From Arthrobacter sp. AK04 (GTDB lineage Bacteria > Actinomycetota > Actinomycetes > Actinomycetales > Micrococcaceae): a stretch of 64,000 nt of DNA. The position numbers were made by a program, and so were the translations under genes. Below, piece after piece: positions 33,291 through 41,499 of the stretch. Under the pieces are notes generated by a model that was not told the DNA's origin, did no database searches, and saw nothing but the letters and a program-made list of their open reading frames with translations. Where the stretch lies: assembly GCF_021129155.1 (NCBI RefSeq), contig NZ_JAJOMC010000001.1, positions 62,001 to 126,000 on the forward strand. Direction: 5' to 3'. Numbering within the stretch: position 1 is the first letter of the stretch; each line of letters starts with the position of its first letter.

Positions 33291-33767
33291 ATGGGAAATA
33301 GGACAGTTTTAGACGGGGAAGTCACCGCCGTGGACGGCGTGCTCACGGATCAGCATCCGCTCGACTTCTACGCGCTGGGCCTGGCGGGCTGCATCGACCG
33401 GCTCACGGCACCCCTCCGCCACCGGGGAACCGCCGTCCGCTGGGACACCCCGCATTGGGGCATCGAGATCCCGAAGGACTGCGCGTCCCTCCTCTATCAG
33501 TCGGCACGCGAGGCGCTTAGTAACGTCTACAAACATTCCGGGGCGTCGCACCTGGCCGTCCAGCTCGCCGCCGTGGACCACGGCATTCGCCTGGTAGTGG
33601 CCGACGACGGCACGGGCTTTGACAGTGAAGCCGCCACCTGCGGGCGCCACCACGGCTACGGCCTCCGGCTCATGTCAGTGGCCGTCCATGAGGCCGGCGG
33701 CACCGTGGACATCCGCTCCGCCCCCGGGCAGGGCACCAGCGTCACGGTTACCCTGCCGCTGGATTAA
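33291..33767 (+). CDS. Stand-alone histidine kinase-type ATPase domain (possibly truncated)
   Basis: A 158-residue protein that is only the catalytic part of a NarX/DesK-type histidine kinase: N box REALSNVYKHSG, G1 box VADDGTGFD, G2 box GYGLRLMSV, and a final strand TSVTVTLPLD. There is no phospho-acceptor His helix, sensor or membrane segment and no response regulator nearby. Start is ATG 33291 with AGGA upstream; ATG 33258 is possible. It could be a decayed 3' fragment of a kinase or a functional orphan ATPase. It is divergent from the nanR-like gene across 277 bases containing operator site D and a small hairpin (CGGCAA/TTGCCG at 33213-33227). Confidence 0.7.
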   Translation: MGNRTVLDGEVTAVDGVLTDQHPLDFYALGLAGCIDRLTAPLRHRGTAVRWDTPHWGIEIPKDCASLLYQSAREALSNVYKHSGASHLAVQLAAVDHGIRLVVADDGTGFDSEAATCGRHHGYGLRLMSVAVHEAGGTVDIRSAPGQGTSVTVTLPLD

Positions 33768-33772
33768 GGCTC

Positions 33773-33805
33773 GGATGCCCGCCGTTGCTGGGACGGCGGG
33801 CATCC
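33773..33805. terminator. Perfect 13-bp terminator hairpin
   Basis: GGATGCCCGCCGT (33773-33785) pairs with its exact complement (33793-33805) around a 7-base loop, between the converging HATPase and FMN reductase genes. Confidence 0.85.
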
Positions 33806-33813
33806 GGAAAACC

Positions 33814-34425
33814 CTAACGGGTCAGTTTGGCCGAATCGGGCTCAAGGTCGCCGATGTGGCCGGGTGCGTTGGCCGCCAGGACCCGCTGGACGAAGGCGCA
33901 GTACTCCTCCATGTAGTGGCGCAGGAACTTGGCAGTGCCCTCATTCTTGACCTCGCCGTCGTCGCCAAACACGGCGGCGTCGAAGTGGATGTAGGCCTCG
34001 GGCGCGTTGAGCTGCGGCGCGTCCAGGAAGCTCAGGACGCTGCGCATGGACGACTGCATCACCGCGGTACCGATGCTTCCCACGGAAGCTCCGATAATTC
34101 CGGTGGGCTTGCGGGCAAAGGAGTTGCTTCCCCAGGGCCGGGAGCCCCAGTCGATGGCATTCTTGAGCGCCCCGGGGATGGAGCGGTTGTATTCCGGGGA
34201 CACGAACAGGAGCCCGTCTGCCGCCTCGATGGCTTCCTTGAGGGCGCGGCCTTCCGGCGGGAAGTCAGCGTCGTAGTCGTAACTGTAGAGGGGGAGGTCC
34301 TTGATGGGGATCTCCGTGAACTCGAGGTCCTCGGGAGCGAGTTTGATCAACGCCTTGGCCAGGACCCTGTTGATGGAGCCGGTTGCCAGGCTCCCCACGA
34401 AGTAGCCGATTCTGTACGGTGCCAT
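33814..34425 (-). CDS. NAD(P)H-dependent FMN reductase
   Basis: A 203-residue flavodoxin-like reductase. The FMN phosphate loop is GSLATGSINRVLAKAL and the isoalloxazine loop is FVSPEYNRSIPGALKNAIDW, both diagnostic for the SsuE/ChrR-type family of NADPH-dependent flavin, quinone or chromate reductases. Start is ATG 34425 with GGAAGGAA upstream; a longer in-frame ORF to 34518 has no ribosome site. Monocistronic, no linked partner. Confidence 0.9.
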   Translation of the reverse strand: MAPYRIGYFVGSLATGSINRVLAKALIKLAPEDLEFTEIPIKDLPLYSYDYDADFPPEGRALKEAIEAADGLLFVSPEYNRSIPGALKNAIDWGSRPWGSNSFARKPTGIIGASVGSIGTAVMQSSMRSVLSFLDAPQLNAPEAYIHFDAAVFGDDGEVKNEGTAKFLRHYMEEYCAFVQRVLAANAPGHIGDLEPDSAKLTR

Positions 34426-34606
34426 GAGTGTTCCTTCCAATAGCCGGTCCGCGCCGGCAGGCCATATTTCCGGAATGAGTGCCGCCCCAGGGGGAGCCGC
34501 ATGTGGTGCCCATTGCACCCATCAGTCCAGCACAGAAGCCGGGGTACGGCCAGAGGTTGCGGCGTGTTGGAGAGCTGCTGGAGACCTTCCGAATCCCGGC
34601 CGCCCC

Positions 34607-34658
34607 TTGCGGTCCTGCCTTGGCTCGCCTATTTTGAAACGAATCAGAAAGCGCTTCC
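34607..34658 (+). promoter_or_regulatory. Promoter and LacI-type operator for the PL26-like gene
   Basis: A -35 element TTGCGG (34607-34612) and -10 TATTTT (34630-34635), exactly 17 bases apart, followed by the palindrome GAAAGCGCTTCC (34647-34658) just after the predicted start. The rest of the 301-base gap upstream (from 34426) shows no gene. Confidence 0.6.
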
Positions 34659-34726
34659 CCGGCTCTTTCACCTGCTGACAAGAGCCGGGCCAAGCCCGCG
34701 GACGCGAAACGACAGAATTGGATCAC

Positions 34727-37387
34727 ATGACGGACAGCACCCTCATCAGGTGGATCGACGGCCGGGCACCTTCGGAATCCAGCGGCGGGACCACCTGGGG
34801 CATGCCCTTCGTCCGCGGCTCGGTGCCCTCAGCGGACGCCCTCTCCGTCACGGATGCCGGCGGCAGGGCCGTCGCCGCCCAGGCCTGGCCCCTGGCCACC
34901 TGGCCGGACGGCTCCCTCAAATGGGCAGGCATCGCACTCCCCGCCACCAGCTCGCCGTCGGACTTCTACCATGTGGCATCCGACGGCGGCGCGTCACCCC
35001 GGGAAGCCAGCCAGCCGCCGTCGGGCGCTGCCGGCGTCACTGCCACCGAATCCGGCGATACCCTCACGGTGGACACCGGAACGCTCCGGATGGTGATCAA
35101 ACGCGGGGGCTCCACGCTCTTCAGCAGCCTCTCCCGCGGCGGCGTCGAGGTGGCGCGGGACGCCCGCCTGGTCAGCCTGCTGCAGGACGGCCTTGCTGAC
35201 GACCAGGGAGGCGACGGCGCCGGAACCTTCAGCCGGGACGCCTTCACCGGCGTGGTCACCGCCGCAGTACTTGAACAGAGCGGACCCGTGCGCGCCGTGG
35301 TGCGGCTGGAAGGCCAGCACCGGCCGGACGCGCCGGACAGCGGCCGGGAAAGCTGGCTGCCCTTCGTGGTGAGGTTCTACTTCCACGCTAACGCCCGCAG
35401 CGTCCGCATGGTGCACTCCTTCATCTGGGACGGGGACGCGGACCGCGACTTCCTCGCCGGGCTCGGCGTGCGGTTCACTATTCCCCTGCAGGCAGAGCTG
35501 CACAACAGGCACATCCGGATAGCAGGGGCCGACGGCGGCTTCCTCACCGAAGCGGTCCGCGGCCTGACCGGCCTGCGCCGGGACCCCGGCGAGAACGTCC
35601 GCCGCGCCCAGGTGGAAGGCCGCGCCACTCCCCCCGCGACGGGCTGGAACCCGGAGGTGTCCGAACGGCTGCGCCTGATTCCGGCCTGGAACGACTACAC
35701 GCTGAGCCAGCTCAGCGCCGACGGCTTCGAGCTGCGCAAGCGGACTGCGCCCGGCCGCGCCTGGGTGGGGATTTCCGGCGGCACCAGGTCGGCCGGATTC
35801 TGCTCGCTGACTGACACCCGTGGCGGCTTTGGCGTAGGCGTCAAGGACTTCTGGCAGTCCCACCCCGGCCAGCTGGACATCCGCAACGCCGCAACGGACC
35901 AGGCCTCCCTGACCGCGTGGCTGTACTCCCCCGAAGCCCAGCCCATGGACTTGCGTTTCTACCATGACGGCCTGGGCCAGGACACGTTCGAGGAACAGCT
36001 CGACGGCCTCGAAATCACGTATGAGGACTACGAGCCGGGCTTCGGAAACGCGCGCGGCATTGCCCGCACACATGAGTTAACTCTGTTCGCCTACGACGGC
36101 ACGCCGGCAACCGAAAGCCTTGCGGCAGACGCCGCGGCCGCCTCAGCCCCTGCGCTGCTGCAGGCCACCCCGGAGTACCTTCACTCTGTGGGCGTATTTG
36201 GCGACTGGGACCCGGTGGACCGCAGCACCCCCGCCCGCGCCGAGCTGGAGGACCACCTGGACTTCCTCTTCGACTTCTATGCCGGCCAAGTGGAGCAGCG
36301 GCGCTGGTACGGGTTCTGGAACTACGGCGACGTGATGCACACCTACGACCATGACCGGCATGTGTGGCGGTACGACATAGGCGGTTATGCATGGGACAAC
36401 TCCGAGCTCTCCCCCGACCTCTGGCTCTGGTACTCCTACCTGCGCTCCGGCCGTGCGGACATCTTCCGGTTCGCGGAGGCCATGACGCGGCACACCGGCG
36501 AGGTGGACGTCTACCATTTGGGCCCGTGGCGCGGCCTCGGTTCGCGGCACAACGTCCAGCACTGGGGCTGCAGCGCCAAGCAGCTCCGCATCAGCACGCC
36601 CGCCTACCGCCGCTTCTACTACTACCTGACGGCGGATGAACGGACCGGGGACCTGCTGACCGAGCTGGTGGACAGCGACCAGAACTTCCTGGGGCTGGAC
36701 CCCGTGCGCAAGGTCCGCCCCGACGCCGACACCTACCGGCCCAACCGGGGCGCCCTGGGCGTTGGCCTCGGAACGGACTGGGGCTCGCTCGCCGCCACCT
36801 GGCTCACCGATTGGGAGCGCACAGGCAACCCCCGCTCACGCGACCGGCTCCTGGGCACCATGGCGGACATCGGCGCCCTCAAGTACGCCTTCCTTACCGG
36901 CGAGGCGCTCTACGACCTGGACAAGGGACGCTTCGACACCGCCAGGGAGCTGATCCAGGTGTCCCACCTGAGCGCCGTGTTCGGCCTGGTGGAGATCTGC
37001 AGCGAACTGGTGGACCTCGTTCCGGATCCGGAGTTCGAGCGTGCCTGGCTGCAGTACTGCCGGCTCTTCCTGGGCACGAAGGAGGAACAGGTGGAGGCGG
37101 TAGGACAGCCGCTGGAGGGCATCTACCTCACCCAAGCGCACAGCCGGCTTACCGCCTACGCGGCTGCCCGGCTGAACGATCCGGACCTGGCCGCCCGCGC
37201 CTGGACGAGCTTCGCCGAAGGAGGCGAACACCTTAACCACAGCTCGGCCTTCACGCTGCGGAAGATCGAGCCGCCGCACGTGCTGCTGCCCGTGGATGAG
37301 GCACCCACCGTGTCCACCAACGACGCCTCCCAGTTTGGGCTCGCCGTCATCCAGAACCTGGCGCTGATCGGCAACCACCTGCGGTAG
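34727..37387 (+). CDS. Exo-rhamnogalacturonan lyase-like protein (PL26 / PcRGLX-YetA family)
   Basis: A large cytoplasmic-looking protein of 886 residues without signal peptide, matching the PcRGLX/YetA architecture: an N-terminal RIFT-related beta domain (about residues 1-100, with WPLATWPDGSLKWAG), a central beta-sandwich, and an alpha/alpha-toroid C-terminal half (WYGFWNYGDVMHTYDHDRH; HRVWRYDIGG-type loop; HNVQHWGC). Family members remove unsaturated units from rhamnogalacturonan-I chains from the end. Start is ATG 34727; a TTG at 34718 is in frame, and neither has a good ribosome site. Its operator matches those of the CE12 and PL11 genes, supporting a rhamnogalacturonan role. Lack of a leader suggests it acts on imported oligosaccharides. 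Confidence 0.82.
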   Translation: MTDSTLIRWIDGRAPSESSGGTTWGMPFVRGSVPSADALSVTDAGGRAVAAQAWPLATWPDGSLKWAGIALPATSSPSDFYHVASDGGASPREASQPPSGAAGVTATESGDTLTVDTGTLRMVIKRGGSTLFSSLSRGGVEVARDARLVSLLQDGLADDQGGDGAGTFSRDAFTGVVTAAVLEQSGPVRAVVRLEGQHRPDAPDSGRESWLPFVVRFYFHANARSVRMVHSFIWDGDADRDFLAGLGVRFTIPLQAELHNRHIRIAGADGGFLTEAVRGLTGLRRDPGENVRRAQVEGRATPPATGWNPEVSERLRLIPAWNDYTLSQLSADGFELRKRTAPGRAWVGISGGTRSAGFCSLTDTRGGFGVGVKDFWQSHPGQLDIRNAATDQASLTAWLYSPEAQPMDLRFYHDGLGQDTFEEQLDGLEITYEDYEPGFGNARGIARTHELTLFAYDGTPATESLAADAAAASAPALLQATPEYLHSVGVFGDWDPVDRSTPARAELEDHLDFLFDFYAGQVEQRRWYGFWNYGDVMHTYDHDRHVWRYDIGGYAWDNSELSPDLWLWYSYLRSGRADIFRFAEAMTRHTGEVDVYHLGPWRGLGSRHNVQHWGCSAKQLRISTPAYRRFYYYLTADERTGDLLTELVDSDQNFLGLDPVRKVRPDADTYRPNRGALGVGLGTDWGSLAATWLTDWERTGNPRSRDRLLGTMADIGALKYAFLTGEALYDLDKGRFDTARELIQVSHLSAVFGLVEICSELVDLVPDPEFERAWLQYCRLFLGTKEEQVEAVGQPLEGIYLTQAHSRLTAYAAARLNDPDLAARAWTSFAEGGEHLNHSSAFTLRKIEPPHVLLPVDEAPTVSTNDASQFGLAVIQNLALIGNHLR

Positions 37388-37401
37388 CTGCGCACTTGTG
37401 A

Positions 37402-37446
37402 CGACGGCACCCGGCCTTGATTCCCTGAGCCAGGTGCCGCCGTCGC
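37402..37446 (+). terminator. Imperfect hairpin after the PL26-like gene
   Basis: CGACGGCACCCGGC region pairs with GCCAGGTGCCGCCGTCG with one mismatch and a small bulge. Plausible terminator about 20 bases after the stop. Confidence 0.5.
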
Positions 37447-37461
37447 CCGTTCCCCGACCTT

Positions 37462-37527
37462 CCCAACCAGGTAGCAGCAGATGCTGTTATCAGCCCTCAA
37501 AACGACATCTGCTGCGACCCGGTTGGG
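37462..37527. repeat. 22-bp near-perfect inverted repeat
   Basis: Arms 37462-37483 and 37506-37527 (inner ends GCAGCAGATG / CATCTGCTGC, outer ends CCCAACC / GGTTGGG) differ at two positions and enclose a 22-base loop with GCCCTCAA. The loop core resembles that of the palindrome at 15115-15177 (GCCCTGAA) although the stems are unrelated. Confidence 0.85.
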
Positions 37528-37684
37528 GTGGTGGGCGGCAGCCTGGGCCGGCACTGATTCCCCACTGCCCGGCGAGACGTTTGAACCCACGCTCTGGAAA
37601 CCGGCGCGCCTAGCAGGTACATTGATAAGCATGCTGATGATTTACCGCATCGTCAGCTTCCGGTAACACAGCGAAGGAGACGTT

Positions 37685-38611
37685 ATGAGCACGAAGGTGG
37701 AAAAACGCATTCTGGTGAACGTACCGGTAAGCACGGCTTACAACCAGTGGACGCAGTTCGAGGAATTCCCGCACTTCATGGGCGGAGTCAAGAGCGTGAC
37801 CCAGCTCAGCGATGACAGGCTCGAGTGGGTGGCCGAGATCGGCGGCATCCGCCGGCAGTGGGAAGCGAAGATCCTGGAGCAGGTTCCGGACCGGAAGGTC
37901 GCCTGGGCGGCTACGGAGGGCGCCACGAACGCCGGCGCGGTGGAGTTCGAGGACGTGGGCGGCGGGCAGACTTCCCTCCGGCTGACGCTTGAGTACGAGC
38001 CCGAAGGAATCATCGAAAAGGTCGGCGACAAGCTCAACGTGGTTGACCGCCAGGCCGAGGCAGACCTGCAGCGGTTCAAGGAATTCATCGAGGACGAGGG
38101 GTACGCCAGCGGCGCCTGGCGCGGACGCGTGAGCACAGGCGCACCGGCGGGCACCCCGGGCGTTGAGCACGCTGCCGGATCCCGCGGCGACTCCGGCAAG
38201 GCAGGCGTTTCCGGCAAGGTTGCCGCCGGCCTGGGCGTTGCCGCGGCAGCGGGCGCAGCAGCAGCCATGGCAGCAGGCGGCAACAAGGAGACAACCGCCG
38301 TTGCCGACGAAACGGTAACTCCAGTGACTCCAGGGGAGCCGGTCATCGTCACCCCGATTCCCACTGACACAACCACCACCGATACCACTACGGGTACGAC
38401 GGCGGCAGCGGGCTCCACGGGGTCGGTCGCCGATCTGGGAAATGACAGGATCGGCCACGCCTTCGACCAGACCAACGGCCTGGTGGACACCACCGGCGAG
38501 TCCGACGAGACGGCCGAAGGTGAGAACCTGAGCGCCGCCGAGCGCGAGGGCGACGACCGCCGGCGCGACGGCGGCCTGCCGCCCGTCGGCGGGAACCTCG
38601 GCACGCACTAA
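37685..38611 (+). CDS. SRPBCC (polyketide cyclase/START-like) protein with long acidic tail
   Basis: A 308-residue protein. Residues 1-140 form an SRPBCC-fold domain of the COQ10/cyclase type (VEKRILVNVPVSTAYNQW, FPHFMGGVKSVTQL, IEKVGDKLNVVDRQAEADLQ). An Ala-rich hydrophobic segment follows (about 175-197, VAAGLGVAAAAGAAAAMAAG), then a Thr/Pro-rich and strongly acidic tail. The hydrophobic stretch might anchor it in a membrane or be an Ala-rich linker. Ligand unknown. Start is ATG 37685 with AAGGAG upstream. Monocistronic, ended by a strong terminator. Confidence 0.85.
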   Translation: MSTKVEKRILVNVPVSTAYNQWTQFEEFPHFMGGVKSVTQLSDDRLEWVAEIGGIRRQWEAKILEQVPDRKVAWAATEGATNAGAVEFEDVGGGQTSLRLTLEYEPEGIIEKVGDKLNVVDRQAEADLQRFKEFIEDEGYASGAWRGRVSTGAPAGTPGVEHAAGSRGDSGKAGVSGKVAAGLGVAAAAGAAAAMAAGGNKETTAVADETVTPVTPGEPVIVTPIPTDTTTTDTTTGTTAAAGSTGSVADLGNDRIGHAFDQTNGLVDTTGESDETAEGENLSAAEREGDDRRRDGGLPPVGGNLGTH

Positions 38612-38630
38612 CGGGTTCAGCCGCAGCACA

Positions 38631-38670
38631 AAGCGCCGCCCGCCTCTCCCCCGAGGCGGGCGGCGCTTTT
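38631..38670. terminator. Perfect 16-bp intrinsic terminator
   Basis: AAGCGCCGCCCGCCTC (38631-38646) pairs with its complement (38653-38668), followed by TTTT on the plus strand. It serves the SRPBCC gene and, in reverse, the converging PL11 gene. Confidence 0.93.
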
Positions 38671-38683
38671 GCCTGTGCTTGTG

Positions 38684-40693
38684 TTACTTGTCGGCGCCCG
38701 TGTAGACCACCGATGGAGCGGTCGGGGTTTCCATGCCTTCGCCGATGAAGAAGCTCGGGTGCGGCGGCTGGTTGTAGGCCACGTTTTCGCGGGCCACTGC
38801 GGTGCGGTAGACGGTGTCGTGCATCAGGGTGCGGAGCCGGACCTCGGTGGGTGAGGTGCTGGTGTAGATCCGCAGCTCGGTGCTGTCCGACGACGGGAAG
38901 GCCAGCTCCTCGCGCCAGTCACCGAGCAGGTCCGCCTGCAGGGACGGGTTGCCCTTGGTGTGGTTGTTGGTACGTGCACCGGTGACAGTCATGAGCCTGT
39001 CGCTCGATTCCGTTTCCCAGTTCCACTTCGAAATCGTGGGCACTCCCACGCCAGCTGCAGCGTCGAAGTCGTGGTCCACGATCTCACGGAGCAGGTCGCC
39101 GTCCCACCAGGCCAGGAAGTTAGCGGCCGGGATCTTCTCGGCAATCAGCTCGCCCTTGGCTGACATCAGCTGGCCCCGCGGGGAGTTCCAGGAAGCGTCT
39201 CCGCCTACCGCCCAGCCCTCAGCGCCTGCATAGCGGGGATCGATGTCCCCGGCGGCACCGCGGCCGGTGTCCCGGATAGCGGGGATGCTCCAGAGCACCT
39301 CACCGGTGGCGGCGTCGCGGAAGGTGGCGCCGCGGTTGCCGCTCTGGCTCATGCTCTCGTGGACGGCGAAGACCTCCAGCCCGGGGCGGGAAGGATCAAA
39401 ATCGCTGGTGTGCATCGCATCGCCGTGGCCCAGCTTGGTGTTGTAGAGGACCGAGCCGTCGTCGTCGATGGTCATGGAGCCGAAGACGAACTCGTCCTTG
39501 CCATCCTGGTCCACGTCAGCCACGGACAGGTTGTGGTTGCCCTGGCCTTTGTATTCGGCGCCGGCGATGTCCGAGTCGAAGGTCCAGCGCTTCACCAGCT
39601 TGCCGTCCACCAGGTCATAGGTGACCAGGACGGTGCGGGTGTAGTAGCCGCGGCTGAACATCATGGACGGCTTTTCGCCGTCGAGGTAGGCGACGCCGGC
39701 CAGGAAGCGGTCCACGCGGTTGCCGTACCCGTCGCCCCAGGCGGAGACGTTGCCGCGCGGCGGATCGTAGGCGACTGTGTCCATGATGGTGCCGGTGGCG
39801 CCGTTGAACACGGTGAGGAACTCCGGACCGGACAGGACATAGCCGGCGCTGTTCCGGTAGTCCGCTGCGGCGTCCCCGATCACGGTTCCGGCCCCGTCCG
39901 TGGTGCCGTCCGCCGTCTTCATGGACACTTCAGCCTTGCCGTCGCCGTCGAAGTCGTAGGCCAGGAGCTGGGTGTAGTGGGCGCCGGCGCGGATGTTGTG
40001 GCCCAGGTCGATGCGCCACAGCCGGGTGCCGTCCATCTTGTAGGCGTCCACGTAGACGTTCCCCGTAAACCCGGGCCGCGAATTGTCCTGCGCATTGGAA
40101 GGGTTCCAGAGCTGGATGATTTCGTAGCTGCCATCCCCGTCCAGGTCCGCGACGCTGGAATCGTTGGCCGAGTAGGTGTACGGCTTCCCGTCCTTGCTGA
40201 CGCCGTCGGCAGGCTTGTCCAGCTTGATGGGCAGGTAGTCCTGGGCCAGCGGGGTGAATTCCGCGCTGAGCTTGTCCTGACCGTTGCCGTTGCCCGCGGT
40301 CTTGATGACATACGTGGAGGCAGCGGTTCCGGACGCGTCAACGTAGGTGGTGGTGTTGCGGATGGGCTCTTCAGTGAGCTGGACGCCGTCGCGGATCACG
40401 TGGAAGCCCACACTGTCCTGGTCCAGGCCCAGCATGCGCCAGCCCAGCGTGACGCCCTGGTCCGTGAGCACGGCGACAGGTGCCCGGTCCAGGTTCTCCA
40501 CCTGGCGCTTCAGTTCTGCCTTGCCGGACTGCCCGGGTGCGGTGCCGGGATTGGCCTGGGCCAGGGGCACGCCGGTGAATGCCAGCGCGGCGGCCGTGAG
40601 TGATGCCGCCGCTGCCAGCGGAGCGGCCTTCCAGCCGCGGCCGGACCGCAAACTAGGGCGGGGCGTGGGGGAACATTTCGAGGGATAAGCCAA
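38684..40693 (-). CDS. Secreted rhamnogalacturonan lyase (PL11, YesW/YesX-like)
   Basis: Cleaves the rhamnose-galacturonic acid backbone of rhamnogalacturonan-I by beta-elimination. About 669 residues with a signal peptide ending near residue 48 (PLAQA/NP), an N-terminal Fn3-like domain (LGWRMLGLDQDSVGFHVIRD) and an eight-bladed propeller with calcium-binding repeats (VADLDGDGSYEI, YDFDGDGKAEV, VADVDQDGKDEF) and PL11 landmarks (DPPRGNVSAWGDGYGNRVDR, YNQPPHPSFFIG). Start is TTG 40693, 8 bases after AAAGGAG; the longer frame to 40771 has no support. The promoter carries two LacI-type operators like those of the CE12 and PL26-like genes. Confidence 0.93.
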   Translation of the reverse strand: MAYPSKCSPTPRPSLRSGRGWKAAPLAAAASLTAAALAFTGVPLAQANPGTAPGQSGKAELKRQVENLDRAPVAVLTDQGVTLGWRMLGLDQDSVGFHVIRDGVQLTEEPIRNTTTYVDASGTAASTYVIKTAGNGNGQDKLSAEFTPLAQDYLPIKLDKPADGVSKDGKPYTYSANDSSVADLDGDGSYEIIQLWNPSNAQDNSRPGFTGNVYVDAYKMDGTRLWRIDLGHNIRAGAHYTQLLAYDFDGDGKAEVSMKTADGTTDGAGTVIGDAAADYRNSAGYVLSGPEFLTVFNGATGTIMDTVAYDPPRGNVSAWGDGYGNRVDRFLAGVAYLDGEKPSMMFSRGYYTRTVLVTYDLVDGKLVKRWTFDSDIAGAEYKGQGNHNLSVADVDQDGKDEFVFGSMTIDDDGSVLYNTKLGHGDAMHTSDFDPSRPGLEVFAVHESMSQSGNRGATFRDAATGEVLWSIPAIRDTGRGAAGDIDPRYAGAEGWAVGGDASWNSPRGQLMSAKGELIAEKIPAANFLAWWDGDLLREIVDHDFDAAAGVGVPTISKWNWETESSDRLMTVTGARTNNHTKGNPSLQADLLGDWREELAFPSSDSTELRIYTSTSPTEVRLRTLMHDTVYRTAVARENVAYNQPPHPSFFIGEGMETPTAPSVVYTGADK

Positions 40694-40810
40694 AAGAACA
40701 TCTCCTTTGATGCGGCGGCAGCTGAGTCTGCCGCGCGACAGTTTGGAACGTTTCACTTCACGCACCAGCAATATGCCCGCATGGGATGGGTGGGTGACTT
40801 CGCTGCGAAG

Positions 40811-40861
40811 GAAAGCGTTTTCTGCCCTTAACTTTTATCAGCGCTTTACAAGCTTGGTCAA
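40811..40861 (-). promoter_or_regulatory. Promoter with paired LacI-type operators for the PL11 gene
   Basis: On the minus strand: -35 TTGACC (40856-40861) and -10 GATAAA (40834-40839), 16 bases apart. A TAAAGCGCTGA site centred at 40842 lies between them, and GAAAACGCTTTC (40811-40822) lies at the predicted start, the same two-site layout as at 9912-9960. Confidence 0.6.
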
Positions 40862-40902
40862 GGGTTTGACGGGACTAAATGGGAGATATTGTTCCATTGC
40901 GT

Positions 40903-41408
40903 TCAGTTCACGCGGGCGTCGCCGCGCGCCTTTCCCGCCGCCGCCTGCAGCAGTGGGAGCGTCCTGGCGGGCATGACTTCCACCAGGGACATGGCTGTGC
41001 TGGTACGTACGACGCCGGGAATCGCCAGCATGCTGCGGGCGACCCTGTGGAGGTCCGCCGGGTCCTTCGCGGCGACTTTCGCGAGCAGGTCGGCATCGCC
41101 GGTGGTGGCATGCATTTCGATGATCTCGGGGATAGTGCGCAGCGCCGCCATCGCCTCATCGCTGGAGGACTGGCTGATGGAAATGGAGATGAACGCAATG
41201 AGCGGGAGCCCCAGGGCCCCGGTCCGGACACGCTGGCTGAACGGGGCCAGGCTTCCATCGGACAGCAGGCGGCGCAGGCGGGCATGGACCGTGTTGCGGG
41301 CAACGCCCAGGGACCGCGAGAGGGACAGGACGGTCGCCTGTGCGGGTCGCGGTCCAGTGCCAGGAGGATATCCGCATCAAGGGAGTCAAGGAGGTGCATA
41401 CTGAGCAT
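40903..41408 (-). pseudogene. Lrp/AsnC-family regulator broken by a frameshift
   Basis: Two frames together encode one Lrp/AsnC regulator. From ATG 41408 (excellent AAGGAGGTG ribosome site) the first frame gives LDSLDADILLALDRDP; after about 41340 the protein continues in another frame as QATVLSLSRSLGVARNTVHA and on through the ligand domain to the stop at 40903 (ALRTIPEIIEMHATTGDADL, VVRTSTAMSLVEV). An extra CA dinucleotide at 41339-41342, or loss of one base, explains the break, which falls in the helix-turn-helix. It may be a real null allele or a sequencing error. It is divergent from the aminotransferase gene, its natural target. Confidence 0.8.
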
Positions 41409-41499
41409 TTTGCCACCTCCTTCGGCAGTGGACACTGGATCTGTCCTGCGAAAAGGGGCTGTGTTGCGCACGGCAGAAGAGGTGTCACACGATGCTTGA

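Noticed and set aside
37398..37666. Short plus-strand frames of 61-71 codons between the PL26-like and SRPBCC genes
   Set aside because: They run through a hairpin terminator and a 22-bp palindrome and have no ribosome site or conserved feature.
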